Source of the DNA: Pseudomonas karstica
GTDB taxonomy: Bacteria; Pseudomonadota; Gammaproteobacteria; Pseudomonadales; Pseudomonadaceae
DNA length: 64,000 bases
Direction: 5' to 3'
Assembly: GCF_009707515.1 (NCBI RefSeq)
Contig: NZ_WLYI01000004.1
Coordinates: forward strand, 124,001-188,000
In this document: positions 28,288-38,222 of the stretch, one piece after another
Numbering within the stretch: position 1 is the first letter of the stretch
Layout: each line of letters starts with the position of its first letter
Made by a program: the position numbers and the translations under genes
The notes under the pieces: generated by a model
What the model was told of the DNA's origin: nothing
The model's input: only the letters and a program-made list of their open reading frames with translations
Database searches by the model: none

Positions 28288-29679
28288 ATGTTTGGTTCCA
28301 ACGACGACAAGAAGACCCCAGCTGCGGCTGGCGAGAAAAAAGGCCTGTTCGGATGGCTGCGCAAAAAGCCGCAGGAAACCGTCGTCGAACAGTCGAGCGT
28401 TCAACCTGAGCTCATTCCCGAGCCGGTGGCAGTAGAGGCCGAACCGACTGCCGAAGTCCCGGTGCCTCTGGTTGAGCCGGTGCTGCTGCCGGTCGAGCCA
28501 GAGCCGGAAGTCACGCTTGAGCCTGAGCACAAGCCATGGCTGGTCTTGCCGGTGGCGGAAGAGCCAGTAGCGCTGGTCGAAGACGCCCAGGCCGAGCACG
28601 TGCCGCCGCCGATTCCGGCCCTTGTGGAGCCGGTGCATGTGGTGGTTGAAGAGCCGCCTGTGGTTGAAGTGCCTGCGCCTGTTGTTGTCGAGCCTGTCGC
28701 GGCTCCCGCCATTATTGAGGAGCCTGTTGCTGCCACCGAAGCCAGCAAGACCGGCTTCTTCGCTCGCCTCAAGCAAGGACTGAGCAAAACCAGCGCCAGT
28801 ATCGGCGAGGGCATGGCCAGCCTGTTTCTGGGCAAGAAGACCATCGATGATGAGTTGCTCGAAGACATCGAAACCCGCCTGCTGACCGCTGACGTGGGCG
28901 TAGAAGCCACTGGGGTGATCATCCAGAGCCTGACCCAGAAGGTCGCGCGCAAGCAGTTGACTGACGCCGATGCACTCTACAAATCCCTGCAGGCCGAGTT
29001 GGCCTCCATGCTCAAGCCGGTGGAAGCGCCACTGGTCATCACCTCGCAGAACAAGCCTTTTGTGATTCTGGTGGTCGGCGTCAACGGTGCCGGCAAGACC
29101 ACCACCATCGGCAAGTTGGCCAAGAAGCTGCAGCTGGAGGGCAAGAAAGTCATGCTCGCCGCCGGTGACACTTTCCGGGCCGCTGCCGTGGAGCAGTTGC
29201 AAGTATGGGGTGAGCGCAACAAGATCCCGGTGATTGCCCAGCACACTGGCGCTGATTCCGCGTCGGTGATCTTCGATGCAGTGCAGGCTGCCAAGGCCCG
29301 TAACATCGATGTGCTGATCGCCGATACCGCCGGTCGCCTGCACACCAAAGACAACTTGATGGAAGAGTTGAAGAAAGTGCGTCGGGTCATCGGCAAACTG
29401 GACGCTGACGCGCCCCATGAAGTACTGCTGGTACTGGACGCTGGCACCGGCCAGAACGCCATCAGCCAGGCCAAGCAATTCCACCAGACGGTCCAACTGA
29501 CTGGCCTGGCATTGACTAAGCTCGATGGCACGGCCAAGGGCGGGGTGATCTTCGCTCTGGCCAAGCAGTTCGGGTTGCCGATTCGTTACATCGGCGTCGG
29601 TGAAGGCATCGACGACCTGCGCACTTTTGAGGCCGAACCCTTTGTCCAGGCACTTTTTGCCGAGCGGGAGCGTTCATGA
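28288..29679 (+). CDS. ftsY: signal recognition particle receptor FtsY
   Basis: SRP receptor GTPase of 463 aa at the inner membrane, targeting membrane proteins to the translocon. The A domain (about residues 30-150) is acidic and proline-rich with repeated E-P-V units (EPVAVEAEP, EPVLLPVEPEPEV). The NG domain follows: G1 GVNGAGKTTTIGKLA, DTAGRLHTKDNL, and TKLDGTAKGG. It is first in an operon whose genes overlap by 4 bases, ftsY-ftsE-ftsX, as in most gamma-proteobacteria. Confidence 0.97.
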   Translation: MFGSNDDKKTPAAAGEKKGLFGWLRKKPQETVVEQSSVQPELIPEPVAVEAEPTAEVPVPLVEPVLLPVEPEPEVTLEPEHKPWLVLPVAEEPVALVEDAQAEHVPPPIPALVEPVHVVVEEPPVVEVPAPVVVEPVAAPAIIEEPVAATEASKTGFFARLKQGLSKTSASIGEGMASLFLGKKTIDDELLEDIETRLLTADVGVEATGVIIQSLTQKVARKQLTDADALYKSLQAELASMLKPVEAPLVITSQNKPFVILVVGVNGAGKTTTIGKLAKKLQLEGKKVMLAAGDTFRAAAVEQLQVWGERNKIPVIAQHTGADSASVIFDAVQAAKARNIDVLIADTAGRLHTKDNLMEELKKVRRVIGKLDADAPHEVLLVLDAGTGQNAISQAKQFHQTVQLTGLALTKLDGTAKGGVIFALAKQFGLPIRYIGVGEGIDDLRTFEAEPFVQALFAERERS

Positions 29680-30347
29680 TTCGTTTCGAGCAGGTGGGTA
29701 AACGCTACGCCAACGGTCATGTCGGCTTGCATGAGCTGAGTTTCCGGGTGCGCCGCGGCGAATTTTTGTTTGTCACCGGCCACTCGGGTGCCGGTAAAAG
29801 TACGTTGTTGCGCCTGTTGCTGGCCATGGAACGCCCAACCACCGGTAAGTTGCTGCTGGCAGGGCAGGACCTGGCCACCATCAGCAATGCGCAAATTCCG
29901 TTTTTGCGCCGTCAAATTGGCGTGGTGTTCCAGAATCATCAATTGTTGTTTGATCGTACGGTGTTCAACAACATTGCCTTGCCCTTGCAGATTCTCGGGT
30001 TGTCCAAGGCGGAAATCATCAAGCGGGTGGATTCGGCCCTGGAGCGCGTGGCACTTTCGGACAAGACCGACCTGTACCCCGGCGACCTGTCTACCGGCCA
30101 GCAACAGCGCGTCGGCATTGCTCGTGCCATCGTCCACCGGCCGGCCTTGCTGTTGGCGGATGAGCCCACTGGTAACCTCGACCCGCGCCTGGCGGCCGAA
30201 ATCATGGGCGTGTTTGAAGACATCAACCGCCTGGGTACCAGCGTGCTGATCGCCAGTCACGACCTGGCGTTGATCGCTCGCATGCGTCATCGCATGCTGA
30301 CCCTGCAACGCGGCCGCCTGATTGGCGATGGGGAGGCAGGGGTATGA
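29676..30347 (+). CDS. ftsE: cell division ATP-binding protein FtsE
   Basis: ABC-type ATPase of 223 aa that with FtsX controls periplasmic peptidoglycan hydrolases at the septum. Walker A is GHSGAGKSTLL and Walker B LLLADEPTGNLD. The ABC signature reads LSTGQQQR rather than LSGGQ/E, a mild variant. The start overlaps the ftsY stop (ATGA) and the stop overlaps the ftsX start, so translation is coupled. Confidence 0.97.
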   Translation: MIRFEQVGKRYANGHVGLHELSFRVRRGEFLFVTGHSGAGKSTLLRLLLAMERPTTGKLLLAGQDLATISNAQIPFLRRQIGVVFQNHQLLFDRTVFNNIALPLQILGLSKAEIIKRVDSALERVALSDKTDLYPGDLSTGQQQRVGIARAIVHRPALLLADEPTGNLDPRLAAEIMGVFEDINRLGTSVLIASHDLALIARMRHRMLTLQRGRLIGDGEAGV

Positions 30348-31366
30348 GTGCGACACGCAGCCCGAAAGTTTCCGAGCGCGTCGCGCCGAAACCAGCCGAC
30401 CCTGCGCCGGCGAAGAAAAAACGCGACGAAGATGACGGGCCGGACTTCAGCACGTTGATGCACGCCTGGATCGAAAGTCATCGCGCCAGTTTGCTGGACA
30501 GCCTGCGTCGTTTGGGTAAACAGCCGATCGGCAGCTTTTTCACCTGCCTGGTCATGGCTGTGGCCTTGAGCCTGCCAATGGGCTTGTCGTTGCTGCTTGG
30601 TAATGTGGAGCGCCTGGGCGGTTCCTGGCAGCGTGCGGCACAGATCTCCCTGTACTTGAACCTGGATGCCAGCGCTACCGAAGGCGAGGCCCTGCGTGAG
30701 CAGATCAAGAACCTGCCTGGTGTGGCTGATGCCGCGTACATCAGTCGTGACCAGGCGCTGGAAGAGTTCCAGCAACAGTCAGGCCTGGGCGAAGCGCTTA
30801 AAGAGCTGCCGGAAAACCCGCTGCCTGGCGTGGTGCTGGTGACGCCCAATGAAGTCGACAAGCCAACCCTGGAAGCCTTGCGCCAAAAACTGGCTGAGTT
30901 GCCCAAGGTGCAACAGGCGCAACTTGACCTGGTTTGGGTCGAACGTCTGGCGGCAATTCTCAAGCTGGGCGACCGGTTTGTCTTCGGCCTGACAGTGCTG
31001 TTGGTTTCTGCATTACTTTTGGTGATAGGTAATACCATTCGTCTTCATATTGAAAACCGTCGCACCGAGATAGAAGTGATTAAACTGGTCGGAGGCACGG
31101 ACAGCTATGTGCGTCGTCCATTTCTGTACATGGGCGCGTTGTATGGTTTCGGTGCTGGGGTTCTATCCTGGGGCGTGTTGGCATTTGGCCTGGATTGGTT
31201 GAACGACGCGGTGGTCGGGCTGGCCGGTTTATATGGCAGTGATTTTGCCTTGGCCGGGGTTCCGGTCGCCGATGGTCTATCGCTCTTGCTTGGTGCGGTA
31301 TTGTTGGGGTATATCGGTGCATGGATTGCGGTGGCACGGCATTTACGTGAGCTGGCACCGAAGTAA
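30344..31366 (+). CDS. ftsX: cell division permease-like protein FtsX
   Basis: Inner-membrane partner of FtsE, 340 aa. A charged cytoplasmic tail of about 60 residues (AKKKRDEDDGPD) precedes the first membrane helix (FFTCLVMAVALSLPMGLSLLL), then a periplasmic domain (residues about 95-200) that contacts amidase activators, and three C-terminal helices (FGLTVLLVSALLLVIG onwards). The length and layout are typical of Pseudomonas. It is the end of the ftsYEX operon, 129 bp before rpoH. Confidence 0.96.
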   Translation: MSATRSPKVSERVAPKPADPAPAKKKRDEDDGPDFSTLMHAWIESHRASLLDSLRRLGKQPIGSFFTCLVMAVALSLPMGLSLLLGNVERLGGSWQRAAQISLYLNLDASATEGEALREQIKNLPGVADAAYISRDQALEEFQQQSGLGEALKELPENPLPGVVLVTPNEVDKPTLEALRQKLAELPKVQQAQLDLVWVERLAAILKLGDRFVFGLTVLLVSALLLVIGNTIRLHIENRRTEIEVIKLVGGTDSYVRRPFLYMGALYGFGAGVLSWGVLAFGLDWLNDAVVGLAGLYGSDFALAGVPVADGLSLLLGAVLLGYIGAWIAVARHLRELAPK

Positions 31367-31418
31367 TTAATGTCAGATTAATGTGGTTTTGTTTGTATTG
31401 GCCGTATCAGTAGTTTAA

Positions 31419-31446
31419 GGAACTTGTCCTACGGTTCCCGGTCAAT
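31419..31446 (+). promoter_or_regulatory. AlgU (sigma-E)-type promoter of rpoH
   Basis: GGAACTT (31419-31425), a 15-base spacer, then GTCAA (31441-31445): a good match to the extracytoplasmic sigma-E/AlgU pattern GAACTT-N16-TCAAA/TCTGA. It lies 50 bp before the rpoH start. In P. aeruginosa one rpoH promoter is known to depend on AlgU. Confidence 0.6.
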
Positions 31447-31495
31447 TTTCGCAGTGCTGAACTGCACGAGTTATGTGAGTCGGAGGTTTATTCGT

Positions 31496-32350
31496 ATGAC
31501 CACTTCTTTGCAACCTGTTTATGCTCTGGTCCCGGGTGCGAACCTGGAGGCCTATGTGCACACGGTCAACAGCATTCCCTTGCTGACGCCGGAGCAGGAG
31601 CGTGAACTGGCCGAGAGTCTCTATTATGAGCAGGATTTGGGGGCGGCTCGGCAGATGGTGCTCGCCCACCTGCGTTTTGTTGTACATATTGCCCGTAGCT
31701 ATTCCGGTTACGGCCTGGCCCAGGCTGACCTGATCCAGGAAGGTAACGTTGGCCTGATGAAAGCCGTGAAGCGCTTCAACCCGGAGATGGGTGTGCGCCT
31801 GGTGTCGTTCGCCGTGCACTGGATCAAGGCGGAAATCCACGAATTCATCCTGCGCAACTGGCGTATCGTGAAAGTCGCGACCACCAAGGCCCAGCGCAAA
31901 CTGTTCTTTAACCTGCGCAGCCAGAAAAAACGTTTGGCATGGCTGAACAACGAGGAAGTGCATCGTGTGGCGGAAAGCCTCGGTGTAGAGCCTCGAGAAG
32001 TGCGTGAGATGGAAAGTCGCCTGACCGGCCATGACATGGCCTTCGACCCGGCCGCGGAAGCGGATGACGACAGCGCCTTCCAATCGCCCGCCAACTATCT
32101 GGAAGACCACCGGTACGACCCGGCGCGTCAACTGGAAGACGCCGACTGGAGCGACAACTCCAACCACAACCTGCACGAAGCGCTGGAAGTGCTGGACGAC
32201 CGCAGCCGTGACATCCTCTACCAGCGTTGGCTGGCCGAAGAAAAAGCCACGCTGCACGACCTGGCGCAGAAGTACAACGTATCGGCTGAGCGGATTCGTC
32301 AGCTTGAAAAAAGTGCGATGAACAAGCTGAAACTGTCAATCGCGGCCTAA
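31496..32350 (+). CDS. rpoH: RNA polymerase sigma-32 factor
   Basis: Heat-shock sigma factor of 284 aa. Region 2 is clear ([36 protein letters not shown]), the RpoH-box region [15 protein letters not shown] is present, and the region 4.2 helix-turn-helix is at the C-terminus ([23 protein letters not shown]). The start at 31496 follows CGGAGG; upstream in-frame codons belong to the leader. The 5' region has an AlgU-type promoter, and a strong terminator follows the stop by 18 bp. Confidence 0.97.
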   Translation: MTTSLQPVYALVPGANLEAYVHTVNSIPLLTPEQERELAESLYYEQDLGAARQMVLAHLRFVVHIARSYSGYGLAQADLIQEGNVGLMKAVKRFNPEMGVRLVSFAVHWIKAEIHEFILRNWRIVKVATTKAQRKLFFNLRSQKKRLAWLNNEEVHRVAESLGVEPREVREMESRLTGHDMAFDPAAEADDDSAFQSPANYLEDHRYDPARQLEDADWSDNSNHNLHEALEVLDDRSRDILYQRWLAEEKATLHDLAQKYNVSAERIRQLEKSAMNKLKLSIAA

Positions 32351-32368
32351 AACACTGCGTTCAGACAT

Positions 32369-32402
32369 AAAAATGCCCCGATCGAAAGATCGGGGCATTT
32401 TT
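32369..32402 (+). terminator. rho-independent terminator of rpoH
   Basis: Perfect 15-bp stem AAAAATGCCCCGATC / GATCGGGGCATTTTT with a GAAA tetraloop and T tract. The flanking A tract lets it also serve the convergent mtgA gene. Confidence 0.95.
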
Positions 32403-32410
32403 GTTTCCAA

Positions 32411-32443
32411 CTGATCGTTCCCACAGGGCGCGGGAACGATCAG
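32411..32443. repeat. CTGATCGTTCCC palindrome between rpoH and mtgA
   Basis: Perfect 12-bp inverted repeat with a 9-base GC-rich loop, 8 bp after the rpoH terminator and 4 bp from the mtgA stop. A member of the GATCGTTCCC family also found at 8962, 9009 and 40070. Confidence 0.75.
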
Positions 32444-32447
32444 CTAC

Positions 32448-33170
32448 TCAGTCGGCCCACGGCGCCTTGCGAGAATCATTGAGTCCAATCAGGTAGTCAT
32501 CGCCCCCCAACTGACTCATCTGCTGGCGAATCCACGCTGCCCGCCGCGCTACATAAGACGTCGGATGACTGGCGCTCCAAACCCGTGGATTAGGCAGTAC
32601 CGCCGCCAGATAACTGGCCTGCTGGCGGCTCAGGGCCTTTGCGCTCACCCCAAAGTGATGCCGCGCCGCTGCCTCTGCGCCAAACACCCCGTCATCCCAC
32701 TCCACGCTGTTGAGATACACCTCGAGAATCCGCTGCTTGGGCCAAAGAATCTCGATCAACCCGGTGAACCAAGCCTCCAGCCCTTTGCGCAACCAACTGC
32801 GGCCGGCCCACAGGAACAGGTTTTTGGATACTTGCTGGCTCAAGGTACTGGCACCGCGAATCGATCCGCCGCGCTCGTTATGCAGCAATGCCGCCCGAAT
32901 TGCGCCGAAATCGAAGCCCCAATGCTGGGGGAAACGTTGATCTTCGCCCGCCATGACGGCCACTTTGAGGTCCTCGGAGATCTTGTTCCAGGGTACCCAT
33001 GTTCGTTGCAGATCAATGGGCTCGCCGTCGATCCAGGACTCAACCTTGCGTTCGACCATCAACGCGCTACCCGGTGGTGGCACCACACGAAACAGCAGCA
33101 CCAGCAAAACGCTGGCGATGGCGAACCATTTCACGGCTTTGAGAAAACGACTGAAGAGGAGACGCAACAT
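32448..33170 (-). CDS. mtgA: monofunctional biosynthetic peptidoglycan transglycosylase
   Basis: Glycosyltransferase family 51 enzyme of 240 aa polymerising lipid II. It has one N-terminal membrane helix ([16 protein letters not shown]), then the GT51 motifs: [16 protein letters not shown] with the catalytic Glu, [16 protein letters not shown], and [23 protein letters not shown]. The length fits monofunctional MtgA and excludes a bifunctional PBP1. Divergent from the DUF423 gene across 74 bp. Confidence 0.95.
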   Translation of the reverse strand: MLRLLFSRFLKAVKWFAIASVLLVLLFRVVPPPGSALMVERKVESWIDGEPIDLQRTWVPWNKISEDLKVAVMAGEDQRFPQHWGFDFGAIRAALLHNERGGSIRGASTLSQQVSKNLFLWAGRSWLRKGLEAWFTGLIEILWPKQRILEVYLNSVEWDDGVFGAEAAARHHFGVSAKALSRQQASYLAAVLPNPRVWSASHPTSYVARRAAWIRQQMSQLGGDDYLIGLNDSRKAPWAD

Positions 33171-33244
33171 AGAGATGGCTTGGCCGAACCGGTTGAGCGG
33201 GCCATTATACAGACCCTGCCCAATGCGTCTGACTGGAGTTCCTC

Positions 33245-33625
33245 ATGCTGCGTGGTTTTCTGATGCTGGCCGCCTTTTTCGGTTTTACCGGTGTTGCCCT
33301 CGGCGCGTTCGCTGCCCATGGCCTGAAAAACCGCCTGAGCGCCGATTACCTGGCAATCTTCCACACTGGCGTAACCTACCAACTGGTGCACACCTTGGCC
33401 CTGTTTGGCGTGGCACTGCTGGCGGCGCATATTCCTGGCCGGCTGGTGACCTGGGCGGGCGTATGCTTTGTCGCCGGCATCCTGCTTTTCTCCGGCAGCC
33501 TGTATGTGCTGACGATGACCGGGATCAGTAAACTTGGCATCATCACGCCATTTGGCGGGCTTGCGTTCCTGCTTGGCTGGTTCTTCCTGGGTCTCGCCGC
33601 TTGGCGCCTGCAGCTTACCGCTTGA
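33245..33625 (+). CDS. DUF423 small membrane protein (YgdD-like)
   Basis: Inner-membrane protein of 126 aa with four hydrophobic segments (FLMLAAFFGFTGVALGAFAAHGL, VHTLALFGVALLAAH, LVTWAGVCFVAGILLFSGSLY, PFGGLAFLLGWFFLGLAAW). The AFAAHGLK and FHTGVTYQ motifs are typical of DUF423. Its C-terminus (RLQLTA) is written by a GCTTGTAGCTG-type repeat continuing past the stop. Function unknown. Confidence 0.85.
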   Translation: MLRGFLMLAAFFGFTGVALGAFAAHGLKNRLSADYLAIFHTGVTYQLVHTLALFGVALLAAHIPGRLVTWAGVCFVAGILLFSGSLYVLTMTGISKLGIITPFGGLAFLLGWFFLGLAAWRLQLTA

Positions 33626-33696
33626 CGCTTGTAGCTGACCTTCAGGTCACGATCAGGCTAGAATGCTGGCCCCTAAAAACGATGGCGGCCCGTGGC

Positions 33697-33897
33697 ATGC
33701 GCATTCAGTTGAACGGCGAATCCCTTGAACTGCCCGACGGCACAACCGTCGCGGCCTTGCTGACCCGTCTGGACCTGACCGGGCGTCGTGTCGCAGTGGA
33801 GCTCAATCTGGATATCGTCCCGCGTAGCCAACATGCCGAGACCGCGCTCACCGAAGGTGACCAGGTCGAAGTGGTCCATGCCATTGGCGGCGGCTAA
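33697..33897 (+). CDS. thiS: thiamine sulfur carrier protein
   Basis: Ubiquitin-like sulfur carrier of 66 aa ending in the required Gly-Gly (VVHAIGGG), which is adenylated and thiocarboxylated before passing sulfur to ThiG. Start 33697 gives [15 protein letters not shown], the family N-terminus. It lies 65 bp before thiG, its acceptor partner, with which it is likely co-transcribed. Confidence 0.95.
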   Translation: MRIQLNGESLELPDGTTVAALLTRLDLTGRRVAVELNLDIVPRSQHAETALTEGDQVEVVHAIGGG

Positions 33898-33962
33898 TCG
33901 TCAGCCGGTGTCAGCGCGCCGTCCTACATTCTGTAAAACCTCACCCCAATAGAGGATTTCCC

Positions 33963-34757
33963 ATGAGCATCGTTCGTAGCGACAAGCCCTTCGTCCTGGC
34001 CGGTCGTACCTACCAGTCGCGTTTGCTGGTAGGCACCGGCAAGTACCGAGACATGGAAGAAACCCGCCTGGCCATCGAAGCCTCGGGTGCCGAGATCGTG
34101 ACCGTGGCCGTGCGCCGCACCAACATCGGCCAGAACCCGGGTGAGCCGAACCTGCTGGATATCTTGCCGCCGGACCGCTACACCATCCTGCCGAACACCG
34201 CTGGTTGCTACGACGCCATCGAGGCCGTGCGCACTTGCCGCCTGGCCCGTGAGCTGCTCGACGGCCACAACCTGGTGAAGCTGGAAGTCCTGGCCGACCA
34301 GAAAACCCTGTTCCCCAACGTGATCGAAACCCTCAAGGCCGCTGAAACACTGGTCAAGGAAGGTTTCGAGGTGATGGTCTACACCAGCGACGACCCGATC
34401 ATTGCTCGCCAATTGGCCGAAATCGGCTGCATTGCCGTGATGCCGCTGGCCGGGCTGATTGGCACCGGCCTGGGGATCTGCAACCCGTACAACCTGCAGA
34501 TCATCCTCGAAGAAGCCAAGATCCCAGTATTGGTAGATGCAGGTGTCGGTACCGCTTCCGACGCCACCATCGCCATGGAGCTGGGTTGCGAAGCAGTGCT
34601 GATGAACTCAGCCATCGCCAATGCGCAGCAACCGATCATGATGGCCGAAGCCATGAAACACGCGATTGTCGCAGGCCGCCTGGCGTATCTCGCCGGGCGC
34701 ATGCCGAAGAAACTTTACGCCAGCGCCTCCTCGCCGCTGGATGGTCTGATCAAGTAA
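33963..34757 (+). CDS. thiG: thiazole synthase
   Basis: Forms the thiazole phosphate moiety of thiamine from deoxyxylulose phosphate, dehydroglycine and ThiS-thiocarboxylate; 264 aa TIM barrel. Landmarks: [37 protein letters not shown] (Schiff-base lysine region), [12 protein letters not shown] and [15 protein letters not shown] lies 9 bases before the ATG. trmB begins 9 bp after the stop. Confidence 0.97.
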   Translation: MSIVRSDKPFVLAGRTYQSRLLVGTGKYRDMEETRLAIEASGAEIVTVAVRRTNIGQNPGEPNLLDILPPDRYTILPNTAGCYDAIEAVRTCRLARELLDGHNLVKLEVLADQKTLFPNVIETLKAAETLVKEGFEVMVYTSDDPIIARQLAEIGCIAVMPLAGLIGTGLGICNPYNLQIILEEAKIPVLVDAGVGTASDATIAMELGCEAVLMNSAIANAQQPIMMAEAMKHAIVAGRLAYLAGRMPKKLYASASSPLDGLIK

Positions 34758-34766
34758 GAGCCATTG

Positions 34767-35492
34767 ATGACTGAATCAAACGAAACGCCGAACCCTGTGG
34801 AAGAAGGCGACGAGTCCAAGCACCGCCGCATCAAGAGTTTTGTGATGCGCGCCGGGCGCATGACCGAAGGCCAGCAAAAGGGCCTGGACCAGGGCACACC
34901 GCTGTTCGTCCTGCCCTTGGCCGACGCGCCAGTGGACTTCGACCAAGTGTTTGGCCGTTCAGCCCCACGCTCGTTGGAAATCGGCTTCGGCATGGGCCAC
35001 TCCCTGCTGGAAATGGCCGCTGCTGCGCCAGAGCAAGACTTTATCGGTGTCGAAGTACACCGCCCAGGTGTCGGCGCGCTGCTTAACGGCGTGTTGACCC
35101 AAGGCCTGAAAAACCTGCGGGTCTACGACTGCGACGCCATTGAGGTGCTCAATCGCTGCATCGCCGACAACAGCCTCGATCGCCTGATGCTGTTTTTCCC
35201 CGATCCATGGCACAAAAGCCGCCACCACAAGCGCCGCATCGTCCAGGCTTCCTTCGCGGAACTGGTGCGCAGCAAGCTCAAGGTCGGCGGCATCCTGCAC
35301 ATGGCCACCGATTGGGAACCCTACGCGCAATACATGCTGGAAGTGATGAACCTCGCCCCTGGCTATCGCAACCTGGCCGAAGATGGCCAATGCGTCCCGC
35401 GCCCGGCCGAGCGGCCGATCACCAAGTTCGAACGCCGTGGCGAGCGTCTGGGGCATGGGGTTTGGGATTTGAAATTCGAAAAGCTGGCGTAA
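34767..35492 (+). CDS. trmB: tRNA (guanine46-N7)-methyltransferase
   Basis: SAM-dependent tRNA methyltransferase of 241 aa. SAM motif [15 protein letters not shown] (about residue 72), [12 protein letters not shown], and the catalytic [21 protein letters not shown] 34767 is preferred over a TTG one codon upstream. The thiS-thiG-trmB order is the same in P. aeruginosa. A REPIN begins 20 bp after the stop. Confidence 0.96.
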   Translation: MTESNETPNPVEEGDESKHRRIKSFVMRAGRMTEGQQKGLDQGTPLFVLPLADAPVDFDQVFGRSAPRSLEIGFGMGHSLLEMAAAAPEQDFIGVEVHRPGVGALLNGVLTQGLKNLRVYDCDAIEVLNRCIADNSLDRLMLFFPDPWHKSRHHKRRIVQASFAELVRSKLKVGGILHMATDWEPYAQYMLEVMNLAPGYRNLAEDGQCVPRPAERPITKFERRGERLGHGVWDLKFEKLA

Positions 35493-35512
35493 CGATTTCA
35501 AGCTCGCTCTAC

Positions 35513-35612
35513 TGTAGGAGCGAGCTTGCCCGCGAAAATCGTCAACGATAACGCAGCGTGTCTGGTAGCCCGTGTTGTCTATTGGTTTTTCGCGAGCAAG
35601 CTCGCTCCTACA
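35513..35612. repeat. dispersed REPIN between trmB and the DUF3392 gene
   Basis: 100-bp element with TGTAGGAGCGAGC arms; the inner segment (CGTCAACGATAACGCAGCG..TGGTAGCCCG) is in the same orientation as the right-hand RAYT REPIN. It lies between convergent genes. Confidence 0.9.
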
Positions 35613-35630
35613 GTGGTGTCGTGCCTGGAA

Positions 35631-35954
35631 TTAACGGCGATCCGCCACGACGCCAATCAACACCAGTACCACCAACAGCACCGGCGCCAGGCTGTAGTTG
35701 TTGAACTGGCTCAAGCCACGAACAATCCATGGCGTGGCGTAGATCAGCGCGGCGCCGCTGCCAATCATGCACAGCAGGGCCATCAGCGGCACGCGTAAAG
35801 CGCCGGCGATGTTGCCCAGGCGCGCCTCGACCCAGCCCTTTATGTCTGTGCCGAACAGCACCAACAGGCAGCCGACGAGAGCCAGGGAAATTTCCGATAA
35901 GTTGCTGCGGCTCCAACGGGATACCGTAGCGAGCAGGTCGAGTATCAGATCCAT
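35631..35954 (-). CDS. DUF3392 small membrane protein
   Basis: Protein of 107 aa with three hydrophobic stretches (LSEISLALVGCLLVLFG, VPLMALLCMIGSGAALIYA, APVLLVVLVLIGVVA). It matches the DUF3392 family in length and in the MDLILDLLATVSRWSRSN opening. Last gene of the minus-strand run, 20 bp after hemW. Function unknown. Confidence 0.78.
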   Translation of the reverse strand: MDLILDLLATVSRWSRSNLSEISLALVGCLLVLFGTDIKGWVEARLGNIAGALRVPLMALLCMIGSGAALIYATPWIVRGLSQFNNYSLAPVLLVVLVLIGVVADRR

Positions 35955-35974
35955 TCGATTTCCTTAAGAGCCGA

Positions 35975-37177
35975 TCAGCTCAAAAACTTTTGCAGCAGGT
36001 CATTGAGAAAGAGTTGTCCACGGTCGGTGGCCGCCAGGCGTGACGGTTCGACCTGCAATAAGCCACTTTGTTCTGCCTCGCGGCGGGCTTCATCAAGGCT
36101 GGCTAGGGTCAGGCCGGTGCGCTCGGTGTACAGCCTGGCTTCGACCCCATCGGTCAGGCGCAGGGCGTTCATCAGGAACTCGAACGGCAGTTCCTCATTG
36201 GTCAGGTCTTTCGCCCCGGCCTGGAAGCTTTTTGCCGGGTTCAAGTAGTCCTTTGGCGCACGGGTTTTCCAGGTGCGCACAATGCGCCCGTCCGGATGGC
36301 TGAGCTTGCCGTGAGCACCGGCGCCGATACCAATAAAGTCGCCGAAACTCCAGTAATTGAGGTTATGCCGCGCCGGCCGGCCCGGTTGGGCGTAGGCCGA
36401 GACTTCGTACTGGGCGTAACCGTGTTCAGCCAGCAGCGCCTGGCCAGCTTCCTGGATATCCCACAGGGTGTCGTCTTCCGGCAGCGCAGGTGGCTGGTTC
36501 CAGAATACCGTGTTGGGCTCCAGGGTCAGTTGATACCAGGACAAGTGCGTGGGCTTGAGCGCGATAGCCTGGCGCAGGTCGCCGAGCGCATCGTCCAGGG
36601 ACTGATCGGGTAAGCCATGCATCAGGTCCAGGTTGAAGTTGTCGAACCCGGCCTGGCGCGCCATGCCAGCAGCCCGCACTGCTTCATCGCCATTGTGGAT
36701 TCGGCCCAGGGCCTGGAGTTTTTCCTGTTGGAAGCTCTGGATGCCGATGGACAGGCGATTGATCCCCAACTTGCGGTAGGCGACGAACTTTTCTTGTTCG
36801 AAGGTCCCGGGGTTGGCTTCCAGGGTGATCTCGATATCACTGGCAAACGGGATACGTGCTTCCACGCCCTTGAGCAGCCGGCCCAGCGCGGCAGCACTGA
36901 ACAGGCTTGGCGTGCCGCCACCAAAGAAGATTGAGCTCAGCTCACGGCCATATACCGCATGCAGGTCCTGGTCGAGGTCAGCCAACAATGCGTCAACATA
37001 CTCTTCTTCCGGTAGCACTTTGCTGGCGGTGTGGGAGTTGAAGTCGCAATAAGGGCACTTGCGCACGCACCACGGGATGTGGATGTACAGCGCCAGGGGC
37101 GGCAATTGAGGCAGGGCCGCCCGAGGTGTTTGCGTGCCGCCGTGGATCAGCGGCAGCACCGGGGTGTCGTGGGTCAT
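35975..37177 (-). CDS. hemW: radical SAM family heme chaperone
   Basis: HemN-related heme-binding radical SAM protein of 400 aa. The N-terminal cluster motif is C-x3-C-x2-C (CVRKCPYC), preceded by [21 protein letters not shown] and the EANPGT strand follow. HemW lacks the HemN N-terminal part that supports coproporphyrinogen oxidation, and this start matches that shorter form. It overlaps rdgB by 4 bases, as in many proteobacteria. Confidence 0.94.
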   Translation of the reverse strand: MTHDTPVLPLIHGGTQTPRAALPQLPPLALYIHIPWCVRKCPYCDFNSHTASKVLPEEEYVDALLADLDQDLHAVYGRELSSIFFGGGTPSLFSAAALGRLLKGVEARIPFASDIEITLEANPGTFEQEKFVAYRKLGINRLSIGIQSFQQEKLQALGRIHNGDEAVRAAGMARQAGFDNFNLDLMHGLPDQSLDDALGDLRQAIALKPTHLSWYQLTLEPNTVFWNQPPALPEDDTLWDIQEAGQALLAEHGYAQYEVSAYAQPGRPARHNLNYWSFGDFIGIGAGAHGKLSHPDGRIVRTWKTRAPKDYLNPAKSFQAGAKDLTNEELPFEFLMNALRLTDGVEARLYTERTGLTLASLDEARREAEQSGLLQVEPSRLAATDRGQLFLNDLLQKFLS

Positions 37178-37770
37178 TTCAGGCCCAGGCGCTGGCGCAG
37201 CAGAACCATTGCGCGGGCGCGGTGGCTGATCTGGTTCTTGTCGGCGGGGCTCAGTCCGGCGCTGGAGCAGTTGCGCTCGGGTACCCAGAACAACGGGTCA
37301 TAACCAAAGCCATGGGCGCCGCTGGCAGCATGCAGGATGCGCCCGTGCCACAGGCCTTCGCACAGAATCGGCAGTGGATCATCGGCGTGGCGCACCAGGG
37401 CCAGCACACAAACAAACTGGGCGCCGCGCTCGGCGTCCGGTACATCCTTGAGTGCGTCCAGCAACTTGGCGTTGTTCGCCGCATCGCCCTGGCCATCGGC
37501 ATAACGGGCTGAATAAATGCCAGGAGCGCCGCCGAGAAAGTCCACCGCCAGGCCCGAATCGTCGGCCAGCGCCGGCAGGCCGCTGATGCGCGCGGCATTG
37601 CGGGCCTTGAGGATGGCATTCTCAACGAACGACAGGCCGGTTTCTTCCGGCTCGACCTGGCTGAACTCGCCAATCGAGCGCAGTTGCACGGACTCTCCGA
37701 GCATCGCCTGGAGCTCTTTGAGTTTGCCGGCGTTATGGCTGGCCAGTACGAGTTGAGTAAGTTTGATCAT
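37174..37770 (-). CDS. rdgB: XTP/dITP diphosphatase
   Basis: House-cleaning nucleotide pyrophosphatase of the HAM1 family, 198 aa, removing ITP and XTP. Motifs: [14 protein letters not shown] (N-terminal SxNxxK), [39 protein letters not shown], and [12 protein letters not shown]. It overlaps both neighbours by 4 bases (hemW downstream, DUF4426 upstream), so it is translated as part of a compact operon. Confidence 0.96.
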   Translation of the reverse strand: MIKLTQLVLASHNAGKLKELQAMLGESVQLRSIGEFSQVEPEETGLSFVENAILKARNAARISGLPALADDSGLAVDFLGGAPGIYSARYADGQGDAANNAKLLDALKDVPDAERGAQFVCVLALVRHADDPLPILCEGLWHGRILHAASGAHGFGYDPLFWVPERNCSSAGLSPADKNQISHRARAMVLLRQRLGLK

Positions 37771-38201
37771 GGCGCCGGAAACAGTTCCTGGTTGAAACTG
37801 AAACCGTGGGCCTTGCCGCCGGTTTCAACGTTGATGGTAAAAATCCTGACTTCCTGTTGCGGCACGGAGTAGGGGGCGAGGTAATAGATCGCACCCTTTT
37901 CGGTGATCTGCTTGAACGTCAGCATCTCGCTTTTGCCACTCAGGTCCTTGATGGTGCCGGTGACTTGTGCGGCCACCGGCTCTACGCCCTTGATGACCGA
38001 GACATTGATCATGCCCTTGTTCTTGCTGCGCACCACGCCCACGGCTTGGGCTGTCTCGGGTTGCAGGAAGCTTGAGGTAAAGGTGTTGTAGTGCACCGTG
38101 ATGTCACCAAACGCCTTTTGACGATTGCTGTCGATAACATCGGCGGCCATGACGCTGGCGCCCAGGCACGCTGTGAGTAGGAAAATAGCCAAGCGACTCA
38201 T
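37767..38201 (-). CDS. DUF4426 periplasmic protein
   Basis: Small exported protein of 144 aa with a signal peptide ([17 protein letters not shown], cleaved near residue 19). The mature part is beta-rich with [21 protein letters not shown], typical of DUF4426. It is encoded between metW and rdgB in Pseudomonas generally. Role unknown. Confidence 0.83.
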   Translation of the reverse strand: MSRLAIFLLTACLGASVMAADVIDSNRQKAFGDITVHYNTFTSSFLQPETAQAVGVVRSKNKGMINVSVIKGVEPVAAQVTGTIKDLSGKSEMLTFKQITEKGAIYYLAPYSVPQQEVRIFTINVETGGKAHGFSFNQELFPAP

Positions 38202-38222
38202 GATCGTCCCTCTTGAAAATGG

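Noticed and set aside
27951..28409. 152-codon plus-strand frame upstream of and overlapping ftsY
   Set aside because: It overlaps the well-supported ftsY start in another frame, has no ribosome-binding site and no recognisable domain.
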